Origin: Larix kaempferi
Lineage: Eukaryota; Streptophyta; Pinopsida; Pinales; Pinaceae
Assembly: GCA_027924585.1 (NCBI GenBank)
Contig: BSBM01000036.1
Location: 2,934,001 to 2,998,000 of the forward strand
Direction of reading: 5' to 3'
DNA: 64,000 nucleotides
The position numbers were made by a program, and so were the translations under genes. Positions 33,901-47,375 of the stretch are shown here, in pieces. The notes under the pieces are model-generated. The model was given only the letters and a program-made list of their open reading frames with translations, was not told the origin of the DNA and ran no database searches. Position 1 is the stretch's first letter, and each line of letters begins with the position of its first letter.

Positions 33901-36900
33901 CTGTCTTTCCCATTCTGGTTGCTAGTTTACAGTTTCTGGTCTGGCATTAAATATCTTCTCTTTGTTTAACTTTAATGCCTTGTTTATACTTCGGCATTAG
34001 TCTTGGAATATCTTTTCTTTGATAATGATTTGCAGAGCCTCATTTATGTTTGGACAATAATCTTCAAAGCTGAAAGTTCTCTCGAAGTTCACAGTCATGA
34101 TATACCAATCTGTTGTTCCTCTGCGAAGCTCTGCATCTGTATACCACTTCTTTGGGATTTGCTCTAATGTGTGCACAAACAAATTGACCCATTCTGTCTA
34201 CGGTCTGTTTGTCCATGCTTTTGAACAATTCTCTATGTGATCCCTTGGATTCGTTTTTCCATTATACTTTACTATCGTTAGCACAATTTTATCTAAAAAT
34301 CTGATTTCCATCATATCCTTGCACTGTTCCCATGTGGTCAGACTCTGCTTGTGCGTGGCCCACCATCTAGAAGGTGTAGCGCGCGGTGCTAAATCTAATG
34401 CTGACAGCTTATATTCATCTGGAATTACAGTATATTCTTGAAAAAATGAATGAATGTTGCTTAAGCCATCATAGGTAGGGATTGGACATACCTCTGCTCC
34501 AACCCAGCGTAATGATTTTATGATCTGCGCACATTGCCTAGCAGATACTTCATGCATTCTGATTTGCCAATTCTCCAATCCTGCATCGGATTTTGATATA
34601 CAAGAGTTTTCGCATTTCCAACTCAACAGTCCATCAACCGTAGGATTGATGTAGTCGGCCTAATTCGCAGTCATCTTGTAGATGCGATCAAGGTCTTGTG
34701 CTTTTCATTCTTCTTGTATTGGTTCACTATATCTCGGTCCTTGTGAAGGCTCCAAGGGTGCAATGACCCTAATATATGCCCCTTCAAATATCATTTTTTT
34801 TCTCTTCATATTGATAATCGCGAGGTTATCCATCGCCCAGTCTATTCCCAGGAATGCAGGATATGGGTTACTGTCGTCGATGATCTCAATAAACTCAAAG
34901 TCTGCTGAACTTCTTACTCCATCAATGTCCACAAGTACATTCGAGAGTCTTCCAAATGGGAAAACTTTATGCTGATTAGCTAGTCTTAACTAGATACATG
35001 ACCATGATAGCCTTGGTTTCCCCATCTGTTCCCATGTTTGTTTGGTCAAGATAATTCACTTCTGATCCCAAGTCAAGGATGATCTGGTCCATTTCATAGT
35101 ATCCAATTTGTGCACTTAGCCTCATTTCTCGTCTTGTTCTCTTATGACTTTTTATATGGTGAACTGTGCTATGAACAGTACTCGTGCAATTACGTTGTTC
35201 ATAGTGGTTTAGTAATTTTTTCAATTCCACTAAGGCATCTTCGCTCTTCAGTAACTTCATACAACTCCATAGGAAATGCACAATAGAAGTTATTGTTTCT
35301 ATTGTGGTACATGTTTTATCATACGCTGCTGACATATCCTTCATATGTGTTGTTTCACTTCTCAGTTTAATTCTTGGTGTTACAGGTTTTGATTCTCTAA
35401 AGGTCTCCCTTGCTTCTGCGAAGACTTATTTGTTTCTTTCCAGATTGAAAGCAAGTGCTTTCCCAGTTTATTTTCCTTTCCGTACCCCTTCAGTAGGTGT
35501 CTTCTTAGCTTGGTAGTCTTCAGAAGATGAGGCTTCTGGTTGTTTATCTCTTCCTGTTGTGGTGCCACTTTGCATCACAACATTAATGTTTGGATCTTTA
35601 CCTCTTTTCTCTATTGTGATTATCTATATGTTCGGGTTCTTCCCTTCTTGTCTTCTTTCTTGCATCTTCGCTTGCAATACTAGGCATGCCTCAATGACAT
35701 GGTCAAAATACTTACTGTATTTACATGTAGTACAAGGATTGGTACAGTCTCTGGATAGATGGCCAAGATGACCACAGTTATAGCATATTGTCTAACCTCT
35801 TCCTATTCCTTGGCCAGTATTTATTCCTCTTCCTCGGAATCCACCACGACCTCTATATGCGCCTTGATCATACTGCGCATTATCATTGTGTTGCAGTGTT
35901 TCTTCCTGAACCTGGTAAACATCATGCTTCCTTTCCATCATTAGCTCATATGCTCTACAGTTGGAATCACCATGGCCAACTGACTTATAGAATGTGCAGT
36001 ATAAATTCTTGGGTGTTCGCACATACTTCTGAATTAAGTAACACTCTTCAGGCCGATGTCCTCTACATCGGAAAATTTCACACCATGGTCCTTGCTATTG
36101 ATTTAGTGGATTTGGTGCTCCACTATCAATGTAATATTTGAAAAATGGATAGTGTTCTTTCGGGTGTCGTTCTCCTTTACATTTTATACACCAGACTTCT
36201 TCTCTGATTTCTTTTCCCTTCTTAATGTCTTGTAGTTGTAGTGTTAGGTTTGCTAGTTGGTTCTGGATCTGGACCATGCTTTGGTTGGTCTCTCCTATCG
36301 GAGAATACTCTAGCTTCATGGAAATTTACAAGGCTTCTGTCTGTGAAGCCAACTTCTGTTGCATCAACGACAGTATAATATGTGGCAACAACGCAGCTAT
36401 GAACCACTCTTGGTGTTGTTGCAGTGCGATGTCGAAGCTTACTTGATCTAGGAGTGCTTTGAATTTATGGTCAAATTCCCATACTGTTTCATTAGTTTTT
36501 TTCTTAATCTCTTTTAGTTCTATAATACATTGTGACTCAGACTTAGGTTTCTTGAATTCTCTTAAGAGGGAAGCCTTGATATCCACTAGAGTCCTATTCT
36601 GTCTGACAGAATATTTCATAAACCAATTCAAGGCTCTGTCCCTGAATGTAGTGACGAGCTGTGCTTGCTTACCAGCATCATCCCAGACTTGCTTGAAGTT
36701 CCAGACAGCTTCACACAAAAACTAGTGTTGCTTAGAGTCTTCTAAACCCGTTCCTTTGAATATCGACGGTTTTATATTGTCTGTAATTCTCCTTCTAGGA
36801 GGCACAGTGTTCTGTGTTGTGGTAGGGATACTATTGCGCGGAATGTTCTGAGTACTCACACCTGCAGTGTTACTACTATTGACATTCTGTGGATTAGGAG

Positions 36901-37111
36901 GTGCAGTATTCTCAACTAGAGGATTTTGTTGAGTGATAGGCTGATAGGTAGCTACTGGAGGTTACGTCTGGCTATCAGGCTCAACTTGTAACTCGGTGTC
37001 TATGCGAATTTCATGTTCCTTAGATCTCTTTTCTGCGCTAGACTTGTATCTTTTACCACTTATTAGTGTATGAATGTGTTCTTCTGTATCACTGTCGTTA
37101 GCTATGAACAT
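30935..37111 (-). pseudogene. Gypsy gag-pol of F, decayed
   Basis: Gag starts at ATG 37111-37109 (MFIANDSDTEEHIHTLISGK). Its capsid-like part includes CEAVWNFKQVWDDAGKQAQL and FRDRALNWFMKYS. Two degenerate zinc knuckles follow (WCIKCKGERHPKEHYP near 36190, last Cys replaced by Tyr; CTFYKSVGHGDSNC near 35990). The protease motif is IILDLGSEVNYL near 35070. Reverse transcriptase shows ICVDLRKLN near 33390 and the YFDD box (EIYFDDWTVFG) near 33070. RNase H is at 32464-32144. Integrase has its zinc region (CQRTGKPL near 31890), a core segment, and a C-terminal part with FPGKFKMHWLGPY near 31090, ending at 30935. There are many stop codons but gag keeps one frame over its first 260 codons. Confidence 0.85.
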
Positions 37112-37649
37112 TATAGACTCAAAACAACTAGGTATATTACTGCATTCTTAAAACACCTTTCTCAACTAAAAGCATTTTGATATATAGACTCAGATTGTTC
37201 AGGTACTTACCTCATAATCCCTTGACCAACTCTGCCTATGCTGTGTTGTAGGACTTCAGGGTGTCCACAATGAACTCTGTAATGTATCCTTCTAGTATGC
37301 TATCCAGCTAGAATTCTACTGCTCTTTATATCAGACTATCAACTGCTTTAAGTCTCTGAATGAGATATGGAGTCCACTCTGTAGGTTCTCCTCCCTAAAA
37401 AAAAATTTTGCATTCTTCTAACCTTGACAACCAGTCATATAGGTCATTGGTAAAACATGTAAAGAAAATTTCATAAATGTTCACCCATAGGTATCTCTGC
37501 AACCACTCTTCGTCAGAGAAACGCAGATGTTTATTCTCCGTTCTTGCAAACTCCCTTTATGTCTTGTCCACCCAGTTCCATATTTATGTCTTGTCTGGAT
37601 GCCAATTTTCTGAACACATCACCAGTTCAAGCACGACAATGGAAGCATT
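37112..37649 (-). other. Leader of F between 5' LTR and gag
   Basis: A non-coding leader. The base run next to the LTR (minus strand AATGCTTCCATTG) does not match a primer site that I recognise. Confidence 0.5.
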
Positions 37650-39169
37650 TGTTGGCTCATATACTATTCTTTAACTTTTCAAGATAGACCCAGGTTCTGC
37701 GCGGTTCAGGGAACCAACAAAACCCCTTTTCACCAGCCCTTTCGCCAACAGTCTGCGAGTAGACTGAGGTCTCACCCTAGTTGAAGTTATGGGGAGGTTG
37801 CGGAATCAGGTTTCCACAACCTGGTGATGCACGGTTCGACGGACTGGGGGACTGCGTGAAGTTCCACCTACTTCGTAGTTAACGCTTATCCTATCACGCA
37901 TCTAGGGACTATGTGCTATAGAATGGCTACTCAACAATAGGACAATGCAACTGAAGATTGCGCTACCTCTTTAAAAATCACACATCTTCGGAAATCTTTA
38001 CTTAGTCTAAATTATGCATTCAACAAGCATACTGAATTGCGTATTCTGTAGACTTATGTAATATAATGAACTACGATGCAATTGTGCACTTCCAGTGCTG
38101 CGTTTCAAGGGAATTACACTTACACAGACTGCGTTGACTTAGTGTTTACCCAATAGTCATGCATTCATCTTATTCAAAACTACTTGTACATTCAACATAC
38201 ATGCATACATGTTCAACACTTAGAATATTATTCAAATCATTCATTCTTATGGAGAATACATATAAAAGTGAATCTTCATTTACTCATAAGCAAGAACTTA
38301 ACCATTCAACAAATGAAAATACACATTCAATCGCACAGCACAGCGATTTAACGTGGTTCACCCCCAAGATGGGAGCTATGTCCACACGAATTGATGTTTT
38401 ATTATAAATGAGAAGGGTTCAACAGTTCCAGTCTGCGCACTCAACTGCAGAATCTCTTCTCTTCTTCAATGGGTCTCTGCGCACACAGCTGCAGAGCCTC
38501 TTTACAACAGTCTCTCAACAAAGATCAACAAAACCTAGAGATCAATGTCTCAATAGAAAATCCCACATAAAATCAACCCTTTCCCTTACAAAAGTTTCCA
38601 TTTATATAGATCATGCCATTAGGTCATGTCTATTACAATGCATGAGGGATAAAGCAAACCCTAAGGTACCCAAAATGGTGTGGTTACCCCGCTAACCCAA
38701 TCTGGTAGGATATGATAACGACTCATCGCTGTGGCCGTCCTACTCGTGGTCACGTCCCTTTCAACCCCTCTGCCAAGCACATGCCGACGGGTCGCTTTAA
38801 TCCTGTTGTTCCTTCTCTAATGGTTTCATGCACCCGATTCACTTAGTGTTTCCTTTGCTTGTGCGACCGGTCACTTTCCTTCTTTGCCACTCCTTACTCG
38901 CCTCTTGGGAATCTCGAAGTATCTTCCCCAAAATAGATCTCCAACCGATCTTAATGGAACTTGTAATGTTTTCTGTCCAATATTCTGCCATGCTATATCT
39001 TCGCGGAACTGGCACTTCGTAGCACTATATCTCCACAGCGCTGTAACTCCGCGGTGCTGGTACTTCGTAGTGCTGTAACTTTTACTTTGCCGACGTTGCG
39101 CTACGCTATTACTTTGCAGCTCCAAAACTGACCTGTCAAAAAATTTATTAACTTGGGCCACACCCAACA
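37650..39169 (-). repeat. 5' LTR of F (1520 bp)
   Basis: Same ends as 26031-27553 (TGTTGGCTCATATAC to ACCCAACA) and near-identical length. It is directly followed by the agggg target duplication. Confidence 0.9.
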
Positions 39170-39476
39170 AGGGGCTTGGGAGGTCTTAATACATCCTAAT
39201 GTAGCTCTGATACACTTAGTTATTCATTTTAAACATTCAAGTTTTTCACTTCTCAAGGAGGAAGGAAGGGTAAAAATACTAGGTGAATTCATTGGTTGAA
39301 AACGTGACTAATCTAGTAACTTTTTGGATTCCCAAACACTATACAGACTTCCCTATTTTATGATATGATACTTGGATATGATAGAGGACCTCTAGGGAAA
39401 CCAAAATGAAGCATTAATTCAGGTTTTAGGGTATGCTATAACTCCCATAAAACAACAGGTTGTGAAACATAGAAAT
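39170..39476 (-). repeat. E LTR, second segment, cut by X
   Basis: It continues the 25917 LTR after Gypsy F and aligns with 19404-19709. The alignment stops at gaaat (39472-39476). The next base begins TGTATATAG, the candidate start of the X LTR. Confidence 0.7.
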
Positions 39477-40538
39477 TGTATATAGAATATCCATATGTGG
39501 AATGTTAATTTAGTTTGTTTGCAAAAGAACTTACATGATTATATGTAAATATCATTTTAGTGATATGGAGTAACACTTGAAAGAGTTGGGTATGTATATA
39601 CATGAGTTTCATGTTAATGATGAACTATTCCACATGTTGATTGGCTACGAGATAGGTGGATTCCTATAGTGCCAAGGGGCACAAGATGTCTTGGACATCA
39701 CAAGGATAATGATGTTATACCAAAATTTTCATGCTATTTAATTGTGAATTCCAATATTTCTATGACTTGTAGGTGACTATGAGTTATGACAAGAATTGTG
39801 ACTTGCCCAAAGTGGTTTTTCGATGACAAGACCCCTTATATCAGTGATGGCATAGTATGGTTGATGTAGGTTGTTGACTCTACTACTATTGGTGGGGTTG
39901 GAGGCATTTCCCATTGTTTATCCCCCGAAACCTGGAGTCATGGGAGGGCCGTGCTGCACATGCTCCCCTAGATGTGTGATGACAACTAGCAGATTCATGT
40001 TGGGGAAGCTTGGTCAATGTAGTCAATTGACATTTCCGCTTATAGGTTCTATGTGTGGTTAGGTCATGTAGTCGATGCTCATGATAGTATATTGCAACAG
40101 AGGATAGGATGGTGAGGTCAGGAGATGGAAGTAATGGTGATTATGGGGTTGTATTACTGATGGGATGGATGGGACTAATGATGGATTGGATGGTGTTATT
40201 GATGATCATTAACCATCATGATTATATGCTCAATTTCATCATTATCTTTACCTAATTCTGTTTTATTGCTTATGTATGAATTATTATGAATGATGAATAA
40301 TGCATTGTTTAATTCTTCTTCTATATGTTGTTTGAAAGCATGTAATAATGATATATTAGGATCACTAAAAGTGATTATTAGTACCCATGGTTAAGACGTG
40401 TGCACTGGCCATGCATACACCAATTCGTGATTATGCTATTATGATTGGTTAATCGATCAATAAATTAATATGGTTATATTAGCTATTAGTAACTTGGTTG
40501 ATTAATTGTTGAAAATATTACTTGTGTGTTGAAATTAT
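39477..40538 (+). repeat. Candidate LTR of element X, left part
   Basis: This begins TGTATATAGAATATCC exactly where the E LTR stops, and is interrupted at 40538 by Copia C. It would resume at 59090-60010, ending GGCATTACA just before an initiator-Met-type primer site. Total LTR length would be about 1.98 kb. No second copy of this LTR is in the window, so the call rests on the boundary logic and the primer site. Confidence 0.5.
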
Positions 40539-41221
40539 TGTTAGGATATCTCATCATTCAGTATGTACTTTTCATGCATCTGCATGTTGCCTAGTCACCA
40601 GTTTGATGCCTCTAGCACCTAGTTCCTAGTCTGCCAGCACCCGAGAGCTTCCTTCCACTCAGCTTTAGCCCTCCTAGTGCTTAGTGCACCAAGCATGCAC
40701 CTACCACCTGAGAGGGGCGCCTTTTCTCACCTACCAGTCCAGTTCACTTGAGTTAGCTAGTTTTCTTTCCTTGATTTGAGGCTAGATTGACTCCTAACTG
40801 CTGTTATCACTCCGATGGACCTCCGATGAGACTTGACTACCTATTCTGAGTCCATTTAAATCCTCATGCGCCTTCCACTGAGCCTCCTTCCCTACATTAG
40901 TGCCATTAACATCAGTTACACTTATTACACTCAGTTAGACTCAGTTTGACACCTGACTGACAGTTACTTGTGCATTGATGACCACCACTGATTGATGATG
41001 AGGACTCCTAATTGGAGCCAAGCTATGCCATGCAGTATATTCGAATGACCTCCTTGGCTAATTTGAATTTCTCACTCATTGTGACAGTATTGTATTGTAA
41101 TTCTACTATTTTGGATTATAGAGCACTGATGCATCTCTCTTGTACAGTTTTTACTCCAATTTGTTTTACATCATTGTGATTGATTTACTTGTTCAATGGA
41201 TCTGCTGTGACTAATTTTACA
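40539..41221 (+). repeat. 5' LTR of Copia C (683 bp)
   Basis: It runs from TGTTAGGATATCTCATC to CTAATTTTACA and closely matches the split 3' LTR. Confidence 0.92.
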
Positions 41222-41233
41222 TGGTATCAGAGC
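41222..41233 (+). other. Primer binding site of Copia C
   Basis: TGGTATCAGAGC directly abuts the LTR, complementary to the 3' end of initiator Met tRNA. Confidence 0.95.
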
Positions 41234-41590
41234 CATGGCAAGGACAAGATCTCTCTTCTACAGGTGTTCTACATGAAGAATTGAGTGAATTTGCTCAAAA
41301 ATACTGAAGTTTTGGCATTCAAAATATCATGTGCATGTAAAGTTGAAATATCTCTCTAATACCACTCCAGAAGCTTGAGTTTTCCACATAATTCTTGGAA
41401 TTGATACATTGGATCTTCAAGCTTGCTTGATATCCAATCCCATGTGTGATGCAACTCTAAAAGGGTGGATTGTTCGACCTTACGGTTCTTGTTTTGATTG
41501 TGATTTGCAGGTTAATTATCTTTATGAAGTGCATTCACTATCTTGTGATTTGCAGGTTCTTCTCCACCAATTGCACTCGCTATCATTGAG

Positions 41591-44500
41591 ATGGATTCTT
41601 CTTCTTCAAAGCTACTCACTCCTTTCAATTATTTTGAATTGAAGAATGACAAGGAGATTATGTTGCGCTCAAAAGGGTACTACAGAGTCACCATGGGCCT
41701 AGAAGTTGAGCCTAATACTCTCATTGAAAAATCCAAGCACTTCAACAAATTGGATGAAGCATATGGTCTTGTTTACCTCAATATTTCCAAGGATCTTCAC
41801 TTTCACCTTAGTGGATTGACTACTCCAAAGGTAGTATGGGAGCATCTTGAAAATATTTTTGGAAAGCAAGATGACATGCGGTCTTTTCAATTGGAAAATG
41901 AATTGATTGCCTTGAATCCTAAGAATTTCGAGACCATCAATTATTTTTTCACAAGATTCAAGCATTTGTCTTTGCAATTGAAGAACAGTGGAGTTGTCAA
42001 ACAGGATAAACAATTGATACTCTCCATTCTTTCAAAACTTGGTAAATATTTCTTGGTATTTGTCTCTACTTTCAATTCCGGTTGGCTAACTACCCCGAAT
42101 TGGAATATGCCTTCATTGAGTCCGTTACCAAATAACATGATAAGCTAATCCAAATGATGTCCATAAGCTCCAAAGATTCATCCCTCTTTGTTGGAGGATC
42201 CAAGAATTCGAATGGAAAAGGGAAGCAAAAGAAAGAGAAGCCCAAATTTGAACCTACCAAGCAAAGAGAGAAAAGCAAACCATCGGATGCACCATCTGGT
42301 TCAAGGAACAAGTAAAAGGGTAAAGAGGGTAAATAAAAATCTAAATGTTCATATTGCAACCGTGGCTTTCATCATGAAAGTTCATGCATGAAGAAAACAA
42401 TAGATCAAATGGCCCTCCTTTTGGAAAAGAATAACATAACTCTTCCCGATGGTGCACGAAAGAAGGATAGAAATGATGATCATGAAAGAGGTCAAGCACT
42501 CATTGCAACTGTTTCGAAACCCACCACTCTACTGATAGATTCTGGTGCCTCGAATCATATGGCTGAAAATATCAACTCCTTTTCTTCATTTGATCCAAAT
42601 ATCTCCATCCCCATCCATGTGGGAGATGACTCAAAAATTTCATCAAAGGGTAAAGGTACCATCCATTTAGAGCATGGAAGTTTTCATAATGTTCTTTATG
42701 TGCCTTCCTTGGCTTCGAATCTACTTTCTGTGTATCAAATGACACACACTAGTGCACCGAAGCAAGTTACATTCAGCCCTAACAAAGTTGAAATTTCTGA
42801 TATTGAAATTGGAAGACTTATTGCGGTCGGAAAGGCAAACCATACTGCAAAATACTATGAGTTTTCACACTTTGTGCCGCTTGAAAAGCCCACTGCTCTT
42901 CTCACTCATGGAAATGAGGTTAGTAGGATTTGGCATGAAAGGTTTGGACACCTTAATTACAATTATTTTCTGATGTTACAAAACAAATCCATGGTTGATG
43001 GTCTTCCGCACCTCTGTTCCTCGAAGGGATTTTGCCCAAGTTGCATCATTAGGAAGCACCCCGAGCACAAGTTCGACCGCGGAAAAGCTAGCAGAGCTTC
43101 TACTATTTTGGGTCTCATACATTCTGATATCAGTGGTCCCTTTCCAAATATTTCCATGAATGGTTCAAGGTATGTTTTGACATTCATCGATGACTTCTCC
43201 CACTTTACTTGGGTTTTTTTTCTCAAAAACAAGTCAGAAGTGCTTGGAAAATTCAAGGATTTTAAGGCTTCTGTTGAGACTGCCACTGAGAGAAATATCA
43301 AAGCTCTTAGATCTAATAATGGTGGAGAATATATCAAGAATGAGTTGCTGCAACTTTGTTCTGAAAGCGGAATTCAGATCCAACATACAGTTCTCTACAC
43401 ATTCCAGCAGAATGGTGTAGCGGAAAGGAAGAATCAGTCACTGAAAGAGATGGCTACCTGTATGCTTGAGTCTCAAGGTTTGGTTGAAAATATTTGGTCT
43501 TAAGCCATGAAGTTTTCTGCATACATTCAGAACTAAGTTCCACATTCATCCGTGAAAGGTAACACTCCTTTCTAAGCATTCACTGGTCACAAACCAGATG
43601 TGTCCAATTTGAGGGTTTTTGGCTCCACTGCATGGGATAGAATTCCTATTGAAAAGAGAAAAGCTTTGGATCCACAAAGTACTGAATGTATCCTAATAGG
43701 ATATAGAGAAGAATCAAAAGCATATAAACTCATGAATATCAGATCCAAAAAGATATTCATAGAGCGAAGTGTGAAGTTTGAAGAATTGCTTCCAGATCTG
43801 AAACTAGTCGAGGAAAACACTGTCGATCTGCAGTCTCTACAAGAAGAAGTTTCAAGAGAAGATGAAGAAAGAATTGGATCTCATATTTCTGATATTTAAT
43901 AAAAATTTGATGGCCATGACATATCAGGTTCAGAATATGACCATAATGATCCTCCTCAGTTACCAAAGTGGGCCCAAAACACTCTACAATCTGCTACTCC
44001 AAACATTGGAAATCCTGATGATCCAAGGAGAACAAGAGCAGACTTTCATAGAGCAGGTATGGCTCTTTCATTTTATGATCCATTATTATCTAAGAAATGT
44101 TATTTGATGATTGGTTCAGATCCCAAATCATACTATCATGCCCACCGAGGCCCAAGATGGAAAACTGCCATGGATGAAGAGTACAGTTCTCTTCAAAAAA
44201 ACAATACATGGGAGCTAGTTTCTCTTCCACCTAGAAGAAAATTAGTCCAATGTAAGTGGGTCTACCACACGAAATTTGTTGCTGATGGATCTATTAGAAA
44301 ATACAAAGCTAGGCTGGTGGAAAAAGGTTTCTCCCAAATCCAAGGAGTGGACTACACTGAGACCTTTGCACGGGTTGCAAAGATGGATTCCATCTGGCTA
44401 GTTTTGGCTATTTTCGCATCCAAGCACTGGGAAGTGCACCATATGGATGTGAAGAGTGTTTTTATACATGGAGATATCGATGAAGAAGTATATATGAAGC

Positions 44501-45653
44501 ATCCAGAAGGATACATATTAGATCCATCATTAGTTTGCATATTGAAGAAATCTTTGTATGGATTGAAATAGGCCACAAGAGCTTGGTACGCAAAGATGGA
44601 TTCCTTCCTTCTTTCTCAGAATTTCAAAAAATGCAAATCTTATCTGAATGTGTACCTACAAAAATTTAAAGGTAATTTTCTGATTGTTGTTCTTTATGTT
44701 GATGATCTTCTCATTACTGGTAGCACTCTCCTTACAATCAACAAGCTAAAAATTGCCTTAAATCTAACTTTTGACATGAGCGATTTGAGCTTGCTTAAGC
44801 AATTTTTGGGCTTGGAGATAGCTCAAAATTTTGATGGGATCACATTATCTCAGAAAAAGTATGCTTCAAACCCGCTATTAAGTTTTAATATAGCAGAATG
44901 TAAGGCTGCTCCATTTCCATTCCTCCCAGGAATTAGTCTTGAGGAAGGAAATTCTACACCGCTTGCAGATTGCACTATGTATCGATAGTTGATTGGTTCA
45001 CTACTCTACTTGACACACTCAAGGCATGATATTTCTTAGGCCATGAGTGTTGTATCAAGGTATATGCAGCAGCCCCATGAGCTTCATTGGTAGGAAGCCA
45101 AGCGGATCTTGCAATATGTGCAAGGTCGAGACATTTTGGCATACACTATGTTGCAGATTCTGAGCTAGATTTCATTGGTTTTACTGATTCAGATTGGGCG
45201 GGTGATAGAATTGATCGAAATTCCACTTCTGGTTATGTTTTCATGATTGGCCATGGCCCTATTTTCTGGTCAAGCAAAAAGTAGGAAGCCATTGCACTTT
45301 CTTCAGCAGAGGCAGAGTATCGAGGGGCAGTCAATGCCTGCATTCAGGCAGTTTGGTTGCAGGGTATTCTTTCCGAGTTTGATTTTGGTAGCACTACTTC
45401 AACTGTCATATTTTGTGACAATCAAAGTGCTATTAATATCTCCATATCTCCAATTAGACGGCGGAGGACCAAGCACATTGATATTCATATGCACTACATC
45501 CGAGAGTTGGTGCATGATCGTACCATCAATCTGCAATATTGCCCTACTGATGAGCAAATTGCAAACATCCTCACCAAGAGCTTCATCGAGAAGAAGTTAT
45601 CTTACCTCCGTTCAATGTTGGGGGTGAGTTCCATCATGGTGGAGACATATTAG
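41591..45653 (+). pseudogene. Copia gag-pol of C, frameshifted and stop-broken
   Basis: Gag starts at ATG 41591 (MDSSSSKLLTPFNYFELKND). Relative to A it lacks about 13 nt near 42105, between two atgcc repeats, which shifts the frame. The zinc knuckle (CSYCNRGFHHESSC) is at 42346-42387. Pol is then in one frame from before 42388 to about 45117: protease (LLIDSGASNHMAE), GAG-pre-integrase (WHERFGHLNY) and integrase core. In the core, the second catalytic Asp is Asn at 43315-43317 (LRSNNGGEY instead of the usual RSDNGGEY). Reverse transcriptase has YVDD at 44695-44706. A further frameshift near 45120 precedes RNase H (GFTDSDWAGDRIDRNS, LSSAEAEYRGAV). In-frame stops include 43501, 43897, 44569, 44986 and 45282. 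Confidence 0.9.
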
Positions 45654-45812
45654 ATCCATTTTATGTTTATTTTGAGGGGGGGCTTTCTTCCCACTGGGTT
45701 TTCCCTCTTTCCTCACTTAGCTTATTTTCATCATTTTTGGATTATTGTATTGGGGTGACCTTTGGTCTCAGTAACCAGGGCCCTACATTTTATTTTTTAC
45801 ATCATAGTATAG

Positions 45813-45824
45813 CTTGAGGGGGGG
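45813..45824 (+). other. Polypurine tract of Copia C
   Basis: cttgaggggggg directly before the 3' LTR, the expected primer for plus-strand DNA synthesis. Confidence 0.8.
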
Positions 45825-46340
45825 TGTTAGGATATCTCATCATTCAGTATGTACTTTGCATGCACTTTGCATGCATGCATCTGCATGCTTCCCAGTCACC
45901 AGTTTGATGCCTCCAGCACCTAGTCCCTAGTCTTCTAGCACCCGGGAGCTTCCTTCCACTCAGTTTTATCCCTCCTAGTGCTTAGTGTGCCTAGAATGCA
46001 CCTACCACCTGAGAGGGGCACCTTTTCTCACCTACCAATCCAGTTCACTTCAGTTAGCTAGTTGTCTTTCCTTGATTTGAGGCTAGACTGACTCCTAATT
46101 GTTGTTATCACTCCGATGGACCTCCGATGAGACTTGACTACCTATTCTAAGTCCAGTAAACTCCTCATGTGAACTCCATTGAGCCTCCTTCCCCACATTA
46201 GTGACATTACCATCAGTTACACTTATTACACTCAGTTAGACTTAGTTTGACACCTGGCTGACAGTTACTTGTGCATTGATGACCACCACTGATTGATGAT
46301 GAGGACTCCTAGTTGGAGCCAAGCTATGCCATGCAGTATA
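45825..46340 (+). repeat. 3' LTR of C, first segment
   Basis: It matches 40539 onward (TGTTAGGATATCTCATC) and stops at gccatgcagtata, where G is inserted. It resumes at 58908 with ttcgaatgacctccttgg. The 5' LTR has the two parts joined, with one copy of gtata. Confidence 0.92.
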
Positions 46341-47375
46341 TGTTGGCGGGAAAAACTACCCTATAGCAAGGAAACTAATACTGTCAACTCGAATGGGGTG
46401 ACAGGTAAGTGTATTAACTGTATTACAAAAATATTTATGAAAATAAATGAGTTATAGACCTTGAGAACATACCTTTTAACTTACGTTCGATCCTAGCTTT
46501 TATTTGATCTTGCGCTCAATCCTCAAGTCCACCTTTTGTTCAGTAAACCTGCAATACAAATACCTTTCTCAGCGTATCTTGGATAATATATAATGATTGA
46601 AAGAAACAAAAACAATTTTAAACATTCGATATTAACCAAAACGGATCCAAATTAATATATTATTTCAAAGAACACTTAATTTGGGACAAGAAAGACACTT
46701 CAACCTTTTATTGTCAAAAACAAATTAATGTTACAAATATACCTGACTTTGTGACATGCTCCTGCAACTTGATTCTGGGCTCTTGCTCTTCTCTGACTTG
46801 GATATCTTCAGCATAAACTCCTCCAATGCAAGCTTCTCTTTTATATCTCTATGTCTCTAAGTTTCTCCATCTAACCCCTCTCTTTATTCTTCCCTGTATT
46901 TATAGGATCAGAGAAGTAGTTCATGTCGAGAGATGGTTATGGAGGAAGTTGGGGAAGTTGAAAAACTACCAGTAACTAATCCTCCTCATGAAATTAATTA
47001 ATTTTTAATCATCTTTTGAGATGTATGCTACTATTGTTCAGTGAAGTAGCGTTTAGGGCGCTACTTTAGTGCTAGTCAACTAGCACTCATCGATTTTTAA
47101 ATGTTGAGCGCTACTATGCTGAATAGGAGTAGCGCTTCTAAGGCTTTGAGCGCTACTATTATACACTGGAGTAGCGTACAGGCGCTAGTCTATTGAAGTA
47201 GAGTAGTGCTCATATCTCAGAATGATATTTTTAGGGTTTTCTCAGTGTTGTCTGGAGGTGTAGTAAATCAAAGTCTCATCTAAGGTCAACATGCTCCTCC
47301 ATCCAAGTTGTCCTTTTGTGTGATCAACAGATCAAGGTGATCACGGACGGAGAGGTGCAAGTTTGACTGATAACA
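46341..47375 (-). repeat. 3' LTR of G (1035 bp)
   Basis: Ends are TGTTGGCGGG and TGATAACA on the plus strand. Around 47045-47215 it has several copies, in both directions, of the motif agcgctact / agtagcgct. On the minus strand that is 160-330 bp inside the LTR, where enhancer (U3) sequences usually lie. On the minus strand the LTR is preceded by ttagggggcatc, a likely purine tract. Confidence 0.93.

Larger units (their letters stand above)
26031..39169 (-). mobile_element. Gypsy element F with extra frame
   Basis: A Gypsy LTR retrotransposon of 13.1 kb on the minus strand has perfect target duplications agggg at 26026-26030 and 39170-39174. The order on the minus strand is: 5' LTR 39169-37650, leader, gag, protease, reverse transcriptase, RNase H, integrase (to 30935), extra frame (30384 to about 27590), a purine tract (gttaggggg at about 27564-27555), and 3' LTR 27553-26031. 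The integrase neighbourhood (CQRTGKPLRRDEMPL) and an extra frame between integrase and LTR suggest the Athila/Tat branch. LTRs differ at many sites, so the insertion is not recent. I could not identify a standard primer site next to 37650. Confidence 0.88.
19289..39476 (-). mobile_element. LTR element E (non-autonomous), split by D and F
   Basis: One LTR is 19289-22671 (about 1766 bp after removing Copia D). The internal region is 22672-25916. The other LTR starts at 25917 and continues after Gypsy F (26031-39169) at 39170-39476, where element X interrupts it. The primer site at 25915-25907 sets the orientation to minus. The internal region, about 3.2 kb, encodes no protease, reverse transcriptase or integrase that I can see, only one acidic protein frame. 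E therefore looks like a non-autonomous LTR element mobilised by enzymes from elsewhere. The solo LTR at 7554-9313 is a relative. Confidence 0.7.
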
